A stretch of DNA of 64,000 nucleotides, from assembly GCA_947095535.1 (NCBI GenBank), contig OX352774.1:175892200-175956199 (forward strand), read 5' to 3'. Both the position numbers and the translations under genes were made by a program. Positions within the stretch are counted from its first letter, which is position 1, and the number at the start of each line of letters is the position of its first letter. Positions 47,340 through 62,689 of this stretch are shown here, in pieces. This DNA is from Poecilobothrus nobilitatus (lineage: Eukaryota > Arthropoda > Insecta > Diptera > Dolichopodidae). The notes beneath the pieces were generated by a model. It had not been told where the DNA came from. It ran no database searches and saw only the letters and a program-made list of their open reading frames with translations.

Positions 47340-48962
47340 TTTTTTATATACAAAAAAAAATAATGATATAAAATACGTTTTACAATTTTATACCAAATGT
47401 TTAAGAAAATTAAGAGACGTTAAATCGATTCCATTACAGCAAGAGTAAAAATTTTTTATTCCCGAAAATCATAAGTAATGAAAGTACCTCGAAGGGTAAA
47501 ATATGTACTAAAATACTGTGATTATAAATATTACAATCCAATTTTAGTTGAAGCAACATTTCTAACACGTACGTATGAAAATTATATATGTACATAAATG
47601 TATTTTTTACTGTATATTTCTATAAGTAGTATATCGTATATCCAAATAAACATCTAACCTTGAACACCTATGTACCTACCTAATCGCTTAATAAGATCAT
47701 GCAGTAAAAAATGTTGACAAATATCTTGATTTAAATTATAAACAAATGGAACGGAACAAAATAATTTAGAAAATTAGTTTAACATAATATTATGTACGTA
47801 TGTACATACTTACATACGTAGTTTTAATTTTTTGTGTTGACAAAATTTTGTTTGTAAATCATAATTCGTAATGCGCAAAAGCATAATTTTGAAATGATCT
47901 TTACTTTTTATATTCTTTACTATGTATATATATACAAAAAAAATATTATGTATGTGTGTAGTTTGAATTTGGCAATTGGAATTTGAATAAAATTTTATAT
48001 ATCTATATCCATAAAATACATAATAAATGTTCCTAAATAAAGCACATAAAACATTAATTTTTAACGCCATGCATAATCAATATGCAATAAAGAATGTTGA
48101 CAAGAAATATTCTGATTTAAATCCTAAACAAATGTTTTAAAACAAAATAATTTAGCAACATAAAAATATTGTACCTACATATTTTGTGTTTTGCTAAATT
48201 CTAATATAAAATACATGTGCACATCAAGATTGATTGAACTAAATTATTATAGGAGGAAAGATCAAATAATATGTGTATATTATACATAAAATTTTATTAA
48301 AAAAATGTTGATGAATACAGTTAACAAAAAAAAAATGTTTGTACACGAATTGGATTCGAACAAAATTACCTTTGCTTTCAAAACCTATAAACACTTCTCT
48401 GCACTATACAACACTTAAATATTTAATGAACATATTACGAACATAAAATCTTAATTTTTAACCATGCATATTGAATATGCATTAAAGAATGTTGACAGCA
48501 AATATTTTGATTTAAATACTAAGCAAATGTTGTAAACAAAATAATTTAGCAACATATATAAAAATATTGTATGTATTGTGTTTTGCTAATACAAAAAAAA
48601 CACCATATGTGCAATGGACATCAATATTATACTATTATACTAGAAAAGATCAAAAATATATTGCGTGTGTATTGTATGCATGAATTTAGAGATAAAAATT
48701 TAAGTTTTAAATACATATATACAAAATATATACATATTTTATTCAAAAAATGTTGATGAATAGATAGTTAAAAAAAAAAAAGTTGCATGTGAACTGGCTT
48801 CGAACAACATGACCCCCACTTTTGAAACCTGTACACTTTCCTCTGCACCATACAACACTTACAAATGTTGCTAACAGATTACAAAGATAATAAAAAGCGT
48901 GACAGAATGACAAATAAATAAATAAATAAACCGACACCGACAAGTTAATATAAAAGCATATA
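47340..48962 (-). repeat. Repeat R, copy 2 (inverted relative to copy 1)
   Basis: Minus-strand counterpart of 18593-20118. Three 'gttgacaa/agca' tandem units are seen at about 47690-47780, 48060-48190 and 48440-48550, against two in copy 1. tRNA-like segments lie at about 48790-48866 ('tatggtgcagaggaaagtg', then GTTCGAAGCC) and 48345-48420 (GTTCGAATCC). The SINE-1 found in copy 1 is absent here. Short frames (47810-48070, 48571-48756, 48743-48943) are shadows. Confidence 0.8.
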
Positions 48963-48989
48963 ATTAAAACTCTCTAGCTGTTAGAGCTA

Positions 48990-52223
<3,234 letters not shown>

Positions 52224-52423
52224 NNNNNNNNNNNNNNNNNNNNNNNNNNNNNNNNNNNNNNNNNNNNNNNNNNNNNNNNNNNNNNNNNNNNNNNNNNNNN
52301 NNNNNNNNNNNNNNNNNNNNNNNNNNNNNNNNNNNNNNNNNNNNNNNNNNNNNNNNNNNNNNNNNNNNNNNNNNNNNNNNNNNNNNNNNNNNNNNNNNNN
52401 NNNNNNNNNNNNNNNNNNNNNNN
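52224..52423. other. Assembly gap, 200 N
   Basis: Exactly 200 undetermined bases, a conventional fixed-size scaffold gap. Open frames spanning it are meaningless. Confidence 0.98.
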
Positions 52424-53098
52424 TAATTTTGTGGAACAACTTTTTCATGTAGCCCCATCCATTACGGGGCTGCAGCCCCTCAAACTTTGAAAAAGCCCTA
52501 TTTTTAAATGCATATATCTTATGTTCTGCTTAAGATTTTTTCAATCTGAAAACGTCATTCGACAGGTATTTTTTTAACTTTGTAAAATAATATCAAAATT
52601 ATACAATTTTTTTAAATTTAATCTTCGAAATTGCGAAAAAGCCCCATTTTCAGATGTATATATCTCAGGCTCTGCGTAATAGTTTTGCAATCTAAAACCG
52701 TCAGAAGATCGAAAATTTCATTATCTATATAAAACAATATCAAAATTATGTAATATTTTGTAATTTACTATTTAAATTTACCGTTACGTGAAAACCACCA
52801 CCACATTGAAATTTCTTTTTTCATAACTCCGGCACGCCTTTAGATAGGAACCTCAAATTTTGAGACAAGAAAGAACTTTTAGAATTAGTATAAGTTTCCT
52901 CAGAAAATTTGTTGGTAGCACCCCCTCTGAAAGGATTCCGGACTTACGGCCCCTCAAAATTTCAAAAATGTCCTATTTTCAGGTTTTTTCTTATTACATG
53001 AAATTTTCAAATTTTTGTGCAAGTCACAATTCTAAACAGTTTATATTGAGTTTTGGCAATGTGCGCTTTTAAAAACCGTTGGTTTACGTTCTACCTTG
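52424..53098 (+). mobile_element. Helentron-like family A, copy A5
   Basis: Best preserved 3' two-thirds of the family; the 5' end lies in the gap. Blocks: GTGGAACAACTTTTTCATGT, CCCCATCCATTACGGGGCTG, 'tatcttatgttctgcttaag', 'cgtcattcgacagg', 'taccgttacgtgaaaacc', 'actccggcacgcctttagat', 'ttttagaattagtataag', and 'acggcccctcaaaattt'. It ends with 3' sub-TIR GGCAATGTGCGC (53055-53066), stem-loop AAACC-GTT-GGTTT (53073-53085) and terminus ACCTTG (53098) before a T run. There is a tandem duplication of the 'gccc..attt.caaatg.atatatct' block at about 52490 and 52650. Confidence 0.8.
53073..53085 (+). other. 3' stem-loop of family A
   Basis: AAACC pairs with GGTTT over a 3-base loop. 13 bases further the element ends CCTTG and a T run follows. 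Confidence 0.6.
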
Positions 53099-53131
53099 TT
53101 TTTTTGAGTATTTACATTTTAACTTATATTA

Positions 53132-53315
53132 CAGGACAAAAGTAGTTACAAATAAATTTCAAATAGAAAAATTAAGATATTTAATAGAAAAAAATCCGGA
53201 TGTATACAAGAGGGTCTTGAGTAAGACAAATATGAATAGAAAATGGGAAGAATTTAGCAAAGAGCTCAATATTTTTTTTATATTAAAACCTGAAATAATT
53301 ATAATATATTTATAA
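53132..53315 (+). pseudogene. Exon-like remnant of a Myb/SANT-like (zeste-type) domain
   Basis: After a good 3' splice-site-like 'aacttatattacag' (AG at 53133-53134), the frame reads TKVVTNKFQIEKLRYLIEKN, then PDVYKRVLSKTNMNRKWEEF and SKELNIFF, with a stop at 53313. Spacing and residues (K.Q.E.L...+E.NPD....+.......W.E..KELN) match the first two helices of the insect Myb/SANT-like DNA-binding domain of zeste/apontic-type and transposon-associated proteins. The third helix (usually G P..... W+K.W.D.K) is absent, replaced by Ile/Phe-rich sequence, so the copy is truncated. It directly follows family A. Whether it belonged to a host gene or a transposon is unknown. Confidence 0.45.
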
Positions 53316-53911
53316 TATTATTTAGTAATAAACACTTCAAAAAAATTATTTTATTTATGAAAAATATTTACAAACAAATATCAAACCGAGTATTTGAAAA
53401 AAAATTAATTGACAGTTTTTTCTTTTTAACAATTGTTGTTTATAATGCGGAAAAAAGGTGAAATTTTTAATTTTAACAACTAACAAACAATAATTGTTGG
53501 TTGTTGTTCATAATTGGGCTGCATATTTAAGAAAATCACGATTTTGACTTTATTATCACTTTTCTTTGGGCATTAGTTCCTCGCATCGAAATTAATATGT
53601 TGAACTTATTCTGCAATTATGTATTATGTTGAGATTCTAGTTTAAAAGCATATTTTCTATAGGATTGAAAATACTAAACTTGTGTATGCTTCATCAGATA
53701 TACTTATAATAACCATATTGTAATAAGTAAAATTTTCATTTCAATTGTCTATACAAAGAAAAATAACAATATTTTCTGTTGTGTTATTGTACATTTTTAT
53801 AGTTTTAAAGAACACAATAGAAAATATAAAATAAAATCATAATATTATTATGATATTCATACTAAAATTGAGACGGAAGAAAACATTTAACAAAATAATT
53901 TGAAATAAAAA
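53316..53911. other. AT-rich DNA with short inverted/direct motifs
   Basis: 'aacaattgttgtttataatg' (53429-53448) is followed by 'aacaataattgttggttgtt' (53487-53506) and its partial direct copy. These could be decayed TIRs. Nothing else recognised. Confidence 0.4.
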
Positions 53912-54734
53912 CGAGGAACACTGCAGTAGAGTAGAGTGTGTCAACTCTGGGATACCCGTATGAACGTAATATACCCTGTTTCTATAAAACTTGACCATCT
54001 TTTAAAAACTTTCAGATGTTTTAGTACCGAAGTTAACTACAGCGGTATATTTATGTAAATTGTGGAGTTGTATGACAGCTATCCGAATCCATGGCACAAG
54101 CACAACCAAATTGTACAGAAGTTGTTACCATAAAATTTAATCATTATTTGTAAGATTTCAGACCCCTAGCTTAATTAAGTTCCAAGAGGTGTAAGAAGCC
54201 TGAACCGACTGCTCTAGACCAACCAAATTTTACAAAATTTGGCATGTAACTCGACACCTCTTTACTAAATTTCAGATTCCTAGCTTCAGTGACACTGAGT
54301 TATTTTCATTTAAAAAGAGAAGTTGTATGGCAGCTACTCGAACCTGTCGTACCATCACAACCAAATTTTACAGAAGTTGTAGCCATAAAACTTGATTATC
54401 ATTTGCAAAATTTCAGATACCTAGCTTGAATAGATACTGAGTTATTTCCATATAAAGAAAGAAGTTGTATGGCAGCTACTCGAACGCGGCGGTCGAAAAT
54501 GCTGGATTTAAATAGCAAAACTGATAATTTTGCAAAAATGACGTAAGAAAAATTTCAGCCTCCTAGCTCCTTTATTTTTTGAGTTATCGTGCGGAGAGAC
54601 GGACGGACATACATTGTTTAAACGACTCAGAATTCGTATCTTAGCCGATCCGCTATATCTAGCTCGACTTCTTTAAGGTGTCACAAACGTAATGGCAAAT
54701 TTATAATACCCTTGAAGATAGTTCATACGGGTAT
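53912..54734 (-). mobile_element. Helentron-like family B, complete copy B3
   Basis: Minus-strand order: 5' sub-TIR ATACCCGTATGAAC (54721-54734), 'aagaagtcgagctagatata', GTCCGTCCGTC (about 54598-54608), GCACGATAACTCAAAAAATA, central repeats of about 125-150 bp ('agttgtatggcagctactcg' on the plus strand at 54322 and 54474, degenerate units at 54067 and about 54195), 3' sub-TIR GTTCATACGGGTAT (53952-53965), stem-loop AGAGT/ACTCT over a 6-base loop (53933-53948) and terminus TCCTCG (53912) before a T run. The 14-bp sub-TIRs are perfect. No coding. Same architecture as the 16.9-22.7 kb element. Confidence 0.8.
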
Positions 54735-55596
54735 AATAAAATAAAATTACCTTCAATTGAAATAAATGCATGCATGTTGTTGCATATAAAGAAAAGTGAT
54801 AATGTGATATGTAATAATCATTTAACACTTTCTTTTAATCATCGTCGTCATCACCATAATCATTTGGAACCACAATCGATTAACATTTAAATAAAATAGT
54901 ATTACTATTTACAAGTTATATTACTATAGTGAGAGATTTGTTTAATGGAAACTCCATTAAAAATCATTAATATTTCAAATAGAAAGATGGCATTAAATTG
55001 AAAATGGATTGTACAAAATATTAAAAGTTAATGGTCTTAAATATTTTATTATTGAAAAAGGTTTTTTTTCTTTTAGAAAATATTTTTAGAATTTAAAAAA
55101 ATTTTACATTTTTTTTTATTTCTTTTTAGAGTTGATAAGCTGGGAGTTGTTAAAAAATTGAGAATTCTGACAAGCTGGGAGTGCTGAGATACAAGCTGTG
55201 AATTAAAAAATTGCGAAGGTAATGATTTTAATTGTACTCGTAATATTTTTAGATGTATTTTTAAATTTCTGATAGAACCGAATTTCGTTTCAAAAATAAC
55301 GGAAATATTGAAAATATCGGAAAAAATAACGGAAATATTAAACTTGTTTCAAGAAATAGAAGTTCTAAATTAAATATTATATTAATGGTCGAAAATCAAT
55401 AGGAATAGTTCAGATTAGAAGAATAATTTTGTTGTTAGAATTAGCAATGGCAGAAACAGATTAAAAATTCTTGGCTTGGGCATCGGTTCTCAATTTTTTA
55501 AAGAACCGAATACCCGGCTTTTCAAAATTACGTGAAATGCAAATTATTTAAAACAAAAATTGTAAAATTCAAAAGTTTCTTACGTTTCAATTCTTG
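54735..55596. other. AT-rich unassigned DNA
   Basis: 'gctgggagt' occurs at 55139 and 55174 and 'ataacggaaatatt' at 55298 and 55326, both small local duplications. No gene recognised. Confidence 0.5.
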
Positions 55597-55676
55597 CGAC
55601 GTATGTCAGATTCAAACCCACACCTGCTCCGTGTTTGCAGCGTATTTGATGGCCTCTTATTGAGGCCCGAAGAATT
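55597..55676 (-). mobile_element. SINE-2 head, copy 3
   Basis: Minus strand: 'aagaggccatcaaatacgct', 'gcaaacacggagcaggtgtg', B box GGGTTTGAATCT. AAATACGCTG.AAACAC is shared with the head at 34813. No body or tail is recognised, so this is an old fragment. Confidence 0.55.
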
Positions 55677-58600
55677 GTTTTATTCTTTTGATTTTTAATC
55701 GTTTTTATAATTTGCCTTAAATTCCAGAATCAAATGTATTAGGATGAAACATTTTGTAAACTTATAAGTTTTCAAATAATTGAAATTCTTTGATTTGTTA
55801 TCAATTCTCAAAACCATTACATGTATCACAGTTCTGGTTTTGTAATCACTAGTTAAAATAGCTGGCGAAAATAGTATGTTCAGCTGAAAGTAAAAACAGA
55901 TTCTATATTCAAGTCAAGTATACTCAAGTCAAGCCAATTTTATCTCTTCCAGTAGTACAATTCGATTTCATTAAAACAATGTATTCCATCCATATAAATA
56001 GAAATAAAATATTTTACTTATTTATTACTACACATTTTTAATAGGCTGGATATATAAGTAAAAATTGTAAGGGACAAAAAATAAAAACATTTAAATAGTT
56101 TTCATGAAATCCTTTTTCTCATAATGTTTTTCCTAACAAAGCTTAAAATAGAAAATAAACGTTAAAATGCCCATATAAATTAATACCTTTAATAATTAGG
56201 TGATAAAATATTTTAGCAAATAGAAAATTAGTTTTCAAAAAAAAAAATGTTCTTTTCATATTACGTTTAACAGTAGTGGGAGTTAATTATATTTTGTTTA
56301 TTGGTTTTTTATTTTTTGTTCTGGAAATAAAATCTATTAATTCTTTCCTGTTGTAATTTGAATTTCGTAATATATATGTGGAAAAAATACACAGTGTGGG
56401 GAAAAATTACACGAATACATTAATATTTCTGCATAATGTAATCATCGGTGATTGTATGCAACTTGTTTCAAACATATTATTTTGCAATTTTTCAAAACAG
56501 TAGAAAGTAAAGTTGTTTCGTTAGACAGGGCACGAAAATACCGTTAGTGACTCGTTAGTGAGTGAAATAAATTAAATTTGGAAATAGTAAAATAGTTGAA
56601 GTCAAAATTTTTAAGTTAAAGTTTTTAATTTTTTTTTTTAAATTTAAGGGAGTTTTATCAGTAACGGCGAAAGCTAAATTTAAGAAAATTTTAATAATTT
56701 CATCAATAATTTTAACAATTTCAAATTAAATATTAGCAAATGCCAGATTATGTGCTTTTGAATCTTTTTATTTGGCATTATTTGGCACTTTTTTGAATCT
56801 ATTTTAATTCTTTACTGTCACGTCATTAGTGGCGGCATCTTGTTTGTTGAGGAAATACTTCGTGGCGATATTATAGCGAAGAGATGTGATTTAGGGAAAA
56901 TTCAAACAATTTAAAACTGGTAGAACTTTTAATTATTAAAAACTTCAACGGATTTCGATAAGTTTGAACCAATATCGCGAATCCTAAAATAGACAAATTC
57001 ACTGTTTATGCTGTTTGATAAAACTGTTAAGAAACTAACGCTGAAAATCAGACTTTACATGAGTAAATCGTTGTCTGTTTAACATCCTATTAGAACTGGA
57101 AAGTAGCCTAAATTAGAAATTAAAATGGCTACTAATTCTTAATATTGTAATAAACTAACAATGCTAAACTAATAATATCATTTACTAACCTACTAACATT
57201 TGTTAAATTATCACTTAATCAGTTAATTATAATTATAGTTAAAAAAATGAAGATTTAACTGATGCTTGTATTAAGCGAGGTGTCTGATACAAATAACTTC
57301 CTTCTGTTGAAATGAAACATTATTTAAGCAAATTTCTTTTAAATTTACATTAAACGTTAATTTTATATAATCAAGTAAATCAATTTTTAAAACGATTAAA
57401 ATTCAGTACATTTGTCCAAGCGGTTAAAAAGAAAATTTTGCCATAACGAAAACTAAAATCGTGAAAATTAATAACGGAAAACGTTTTTCACAAGATACAA
57501 ACAGGTAGATACTATACAAATAAATAAAAAATTTTAATTTTTTTTGTTCTACAGTGTATGCATCATATGAAGAACATATGAACAATCATTTAAGCCGCGC
57601 AAATCCTGATAATAAATCTTTCTAATTGAATTTTCCTTTCGATTTTTTCTTTTGTTTTTGTTTTTTCTTTTCTGATTCTGTTAATTTGAAGCAATATAAT
57701 ATTTGGCAAAAATATAACCATTAAAGATTATAACCCAAACAACTAAATATGAATGTAAAGAATTCGATACAATATTATTTTAGATTTACCTCAACTTCAT
57801 ACAATGATATGTATTTATTTATGTATTGTATTAAAATAAGAAGGATATACAGGATATACAAAAAAAAAAAACACGGAAAAGAAAATGAAGAAATCTATAT
57901 AATTTAAGTAAAGAAATTAATTTTCTTTAAGAAACAAAACATTCATAAGATGGAAAATAGGACATTAGAGAATAGCTGATATAAGATGACTTATCTTAGA
58001 AAAATGTTTTTAGTTTATTTAAGTGTTACCTAGGGTTTAAGGTTATATTTATTTCTAAAAAAAAAACAAAAACAAAACATCAAATTTATCTCAGTAATCG
58101 AAAGATTCTGTTTTGTATTGTTTTTGTTTTTACATATTTTATAAATTAGATGATTTTCTTCTTTTATTTATATTTACAAAACATTTATACATACAATCAT
58201 TCCACAAAGGATTTTTAAAGAAGGATTAACAGTTAGGTGAGTTATTTGAATGTTTCTTTTCAATGTTTAAAAGATAAAAAAAATATATTTTACTATATAA
58301 TAAATAATAATATAATATATTTAATTTTTATTTTTTGTTTTTCTATTTCCTCCTTAATGTAAATCAGTTTATTTATTTAACTTTTCGACTATTAAGCATA
58401 TACAACTAAATGACACCTGAACTGAATATACCAACTTTTCTTTCAAATAGGCATAAACATATAATGTGACCAATTCGGGAAATGTTGGAGCGATTATTGT
58501 AAATCTATTTATAAAATTAAATCCTTAAGAGGCGTGGTAACAACATTTTGCTTAATCAGTATTAGGAAACTTTTTCAAGGTTTTCAAAAAGAAACTATTA

Positions 58601-58687
58601 ATAAGAATTATTAATTTTGTATATGTATATAAGTCAAACTTTAGAGATTTTTTTGATGACAATATGGTTTGTTTTTATTTTCCTAAG
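55677..58687. other. Longest stretch without a recognised repeat
   Basis: About 3 kb with no repeat matched elsewhere in the window. 56500-57000 is slightly richer in GC ('tcattagtggcggcatcttg', 'cttcgtggcgatattatagc'). No open frame above about 60 codons, no splice-framed coding pattern and no RNA gene seen. It may be unique intronic or intergenic sequence. Confidence 0.5.
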
Positions 58688-58860
58688 GGAGGTGTGAATC
58701 TTCCAAAGACCATATAAGAATTGCCTCTTGGTAGTGTCAGATTCTTACTGATTAAACCCACCTCCCTAACGCAATATAGCTCCCACCTCCACCTTCAATA
58801 TACTAACACAGTATATTGGTTAGAGAGTAGGGAGAGTAGGGTTGAAGGCAACCCCCAACT
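58688..58860 (-). repeat. Family D repeat with tRNA-like domain, copy D3
   Basis: The 78-bp unit 58688-58765 on the minus strand starts GGAGGTG and ends CACCTCC, a perfect 7-bp acceptor-like stem. In between: 'gggtttaatcagtaagaat', 'ctgacactaccaagaggc' and 'tggaagattcac'. Upstream (58766-58860) are 'gcaatatagctcccacctcc' and other C/T-rich blocks. The minus frame at 58795-58995 crosses this and is not a gene. Confidence 0.65.
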
Positions 58861-60724
58861 GCCACTGTAGCGGTTTGAGCTTAATATCAGTTTATTATTA
58901 CCAGAACCAACAAATATATTTACATAAATAAACTTTAAGCTATAGACAATTATAAAATTACGAAAAAATCTGTCAATACAAACATTGTCATACAAAAAGA
59001 GAATTTAATGGTTCACCTGTGGCAAATATTATTTTATTAACTATTTGGAAAATTACCTTGAACTAAAAAAGATCAAATTAATGAAGACGAAAAAAAAAGA
59101 AGGAAATTATATTAATGTTAATGATTTTTTTTTTTTTTTTGGTAATTGATACCACAAGTAAAATATAAAATTAGAGGAAATCAATTATAAGTTTTGCGTG
59201 ATTCAGAAATAAAAAAAAAAAAGAAACTGGAAAATTTTTAGTTTCTTCGGAATTGAATTTAAGCATTTCATGTTTTTAGAAAATTTAAGAATTGTTAGTA
59301 GTACCTACCATTATTTTGAAAAATTTTCTATACCCACGTATGAAATATTTTTTATTTTATATTTATGCCTTTCGAAATTTGAAATAATTTTATTAGACAC
59401 GCAAATTTTTTTTATTTAAAAAAATTGTATGTATATATATATATATGTATGTATATAAAAAAAATTATTAAATAACTAATTTTCATTACTCTGCTAATTT
59501 AATTTTTTCCAAATTTTTATTTATTTGTCAGTGATGTCTTGCAAAATTATATGAGCTTAGATTGAGACATCGTAGTGCCAAGAATTTTCCAAAGGATTTG
59601 TATGAAAAAAAAAAAAAAACAGTTTTGCTTTAAATAGACATTTATTTTAAATTAATTAATAGTAATTAATGTTATTCAGTTTTAAATAGGAAAAGTTTAG
59701 ATTTAGTGCATTTTAAAATAATTTATATTATTTTCTTAAAATTTTCTTAGTAAGAGTTAGGACTTTGGCATTATTTAATTTTTGAAGGAAGTGATATTAT
59801 ATTTCTGCAAAAAAAATCTTTATAAAACTTTTTTATTTTCGAAACTTTTTATTAACCTAAAACTCATCACTCTTATAACTTAGAAGAAGAAAATGAATAT
59901 ACAGAAACTATGAACAAAGCATTCAAAATTTAATAATAAGAAGGAAAAATGCCTCTTAGATGTGAAAATTATTAATTAGTATTACAATTAGTAGTAGTAT
60001 TAGTATTAGTAGTACAAAAATTAAACAATTAATTTTACGCCACTGTTTAATTTTTGTTTTTTGTAATGCAATAAATTCAGAATAATATCAAAAAAATATA
60101 TAATTTAAAGCATGACGAATAATGAAAATAATTAATATTAATTATACATATTTTTTGTACCGTAAATATTTTAGTACTAAAAATTATTAGATTTAAAAAA
60201 AAAAAAGGGAATACTTGAGCTATTAGTACTTGTTAGTACATATCATTTATTTTTATTAAAAATATTATTTAAATATATACTAACATTTATTTTACTATAA
60301 TCAAGTGAATAAAAATAAATTCACATTAGTAATAGACTTAAAAAAAATAATTAATTAAAAATAAATAATTTTACTTTTCTTTAATTATCTCAGGTTGAGT
60401 ACGTAATACCGAGATCCACAATCCCGCATTCTAAAATAATGTATCACAGAATCTTGTATATCAAAATTCCGCATCCCTAATTCCTCTATTCTGGAAATCT
60501 TGTATTCTAAAATAAAAACTAACTTTTCATATTTCATTATGACTGTATAATTTCATATATTACCATTTTTGGAATAAAGATAACTTTTTAAAAAAAAAGC
60601 AAAGAAGAAGACTGAGTTAACGCGTTAGTATTCACTAGACTCCAAGCAAACATCTCGTTTTTCCTATCCAAATTTAGGTCTAAATCTAACAAATAAAACA
60701 AAAGTTTTGGGACGTGATTATTAG
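58861..60724. other. AT-rich unassigned DNA
   Basis: No gene. TA-rich palindrome at 59430-59460, a degenerate 'agtagtattagtatt' microsatellite at 59970-60015, and 60395-60505 with repeated 'at.ccgcattc' / 'aatcttgtatt' motifs. Confidence 0.5.
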
Positions 60725-60905
60725 ACAATGTTTTGTAACCAACTATAAATACCTTCGTAACTATTTTTTCCTATACGCATATACTTCAACTACAAAGTTT
60801 TTAAAATAGTTAGAACTACCGTTCCTAAACCCCCGCTAAACAAGTTATGTATTGAAATTCTGATTTTGTAACCAACTATAAATTTCCCCTTAAACTTCGC
60901 ATGAG
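60725..60905 (+). repeat. Family G, copy G5
   Basis: 'tgttttgtaaccaactataa', 'gaactaccgttcctaaaccc', CCGCTAAACAAGTTATG, 'ctgattttgtaaccaactat', 'aaatttccccttaaact'. One full unit plus a partial one. Confidence 0.65.
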
Positions 60906-62289
60906 TTGTTCTAAAAGTCTGGATGCTTTTTTTTTACATGGATATTTCTTGCAGATTGTTTGTTACGGTATTAGATAAATTTATGGAATTTTCAGGAGAT
61001 ATAGGATTGTGGAATGTGGATTATTAAATCACTCACCAAAAATTAATTCTTCTATACACAAACAGTTATATAAATTTTTAAAGTCAATAACTGTTAATAT
61101 TTGACAATTATTTTCTTCATCTATAGTTATATTAGTTATTAAATATAGCATAAAGTACTTTTGTTTTGTAGAAGAAGCAATAAATTTAAAATACATTCAT
61201 TGTATACTGGTATCTATAAGTATCTATCTAAAGTACTTTCGATGTTTGTATATTTAAAGTTGTGACATCTTAAACTGTCGGCATCTTGATGGAAAATAAA
61301 CATAAGAAATAACATTTCTAATATTATAAAAAATTACTAAACTGAAAGTAAAATTAATTCTTTATTATGTTAACTATACAACAGTTCAATTTACGTAAGC
61401 ATCAAATTAAACCAAAGTTTTTTTTTAGAAAGTAGAATTAAGTAACCGTTTCTTACACGAGTAACATTAATTTTAATTAGAAAAACAAAACGGAATTAGA
61501 AGGCAGTTAAAAGCAGAAGAAAAACCAACTTTCGAATTTTAATAAAAAATATTTTCCATCAACTACACGAGCAAAAATCAGTTAAAACGTGTATTTAATA
61601 ATTCAAAATTTTAAATAGAAAAAACAAAATCGAATTCATTATAAAAAATTGCGTGCAATTGAAAAACAATTCTAATTTATTTAATTTGTATTATTTGTTT
61701 TTTTTAACTTTTCTGTTCAATAAAATATAAAAAAAAATTAATATTTTAGAAATTTTTTTTTATTATTTTGTTTTTCTTTGTTTTGGTTAATTTATTTTTT
61801 ATTTATTTATTTATTTATTTTTTATCTATTTCTTTTATTATTATTCTATTTTTTTTCGTATATCCTTCAATAGTTAATAAATTGAATGTGTATTTCTCGG
61901 AAAATTCAAATTTAATGAAGTATAGCGAATATTAATCAGTTATTAAATGGGAGCAAAACTTAAACAAAAAACAAAAACAAAAAAAAATTTAAAAGAACAG
62001 GAAGAGAATGACAAAAGAGCACGAAACATGACATAATATAACCGTGTCGCCGGTTGATTCAATTAAATGTAATCGTGTATATACATACATACATTTGTAT
62101 AGCTACATATTATAGCTACTTACTTATATAAAGCCAGTAAAACTTTCATATAGAATTTATGAAATTTGAAATTACTTTGTATGTATTACATACATTAAAG
62201 TTAATGCATACGTATGAGTAAAATCGTAAAAACTGAAACAAATATGTTAATACCCGTATAAAAGAATTTAAAACTAAAAACTGTACTTT
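60906..62289. other. AT-rich unassigned DNA
   Basis: No gene. A short (TTTA)n at 61799-61820 and A-rich runs at 61968-61990. Confidence 0.5.
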
Positions 62290-62670
62290 TTATTAGTTCC
62301 TATTAGTTTCACTCTATCCGCCTCTGTCTGTCTGGCTATATGTCTGTCTGTCTATCTGTCTATATGTCGGTCTATCTATCCCTCCGTCAATCTGTCTGTG
62401 TTCCCGGGTGTTTACAAAACTTCTAGTGTTTACACAGTTTTGGTTTGAGATAGAGCAATGAAATTATAACTACGCATAGACATCGCAAAAATATTAAATT
62501 TTTGGAATAACTTATTTCTGTAACCCTACTCGTTGCAGAGCTACACTACAGTACCCCAAAGTTCGAAGAAGATCTATATTTAAATATTGTTATAACGCAA
62601 GTTTTATAAGTTATATCTTTAATTTGAAAACGCCAAACGATAGATTTAAATAGGAAAATAGTATAACTTA
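62290..62670 (+). mobile_element. Helentron-like family A, copy A6 with expanded GTCT tract
   Basis: 'attagttcctattagtttca', then an expanded (GTCT/GTCY)n at about 62322-62398, 'gtttacaaaacttctagtgt', 'gcaatgaaattataact', 'aacgccaaacga'. The 3' half is missing, replaced by family B sequence. Confidence 0.65.
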
Positions 62671-62689
62671 TGTTTGTTCGTACGACTCT

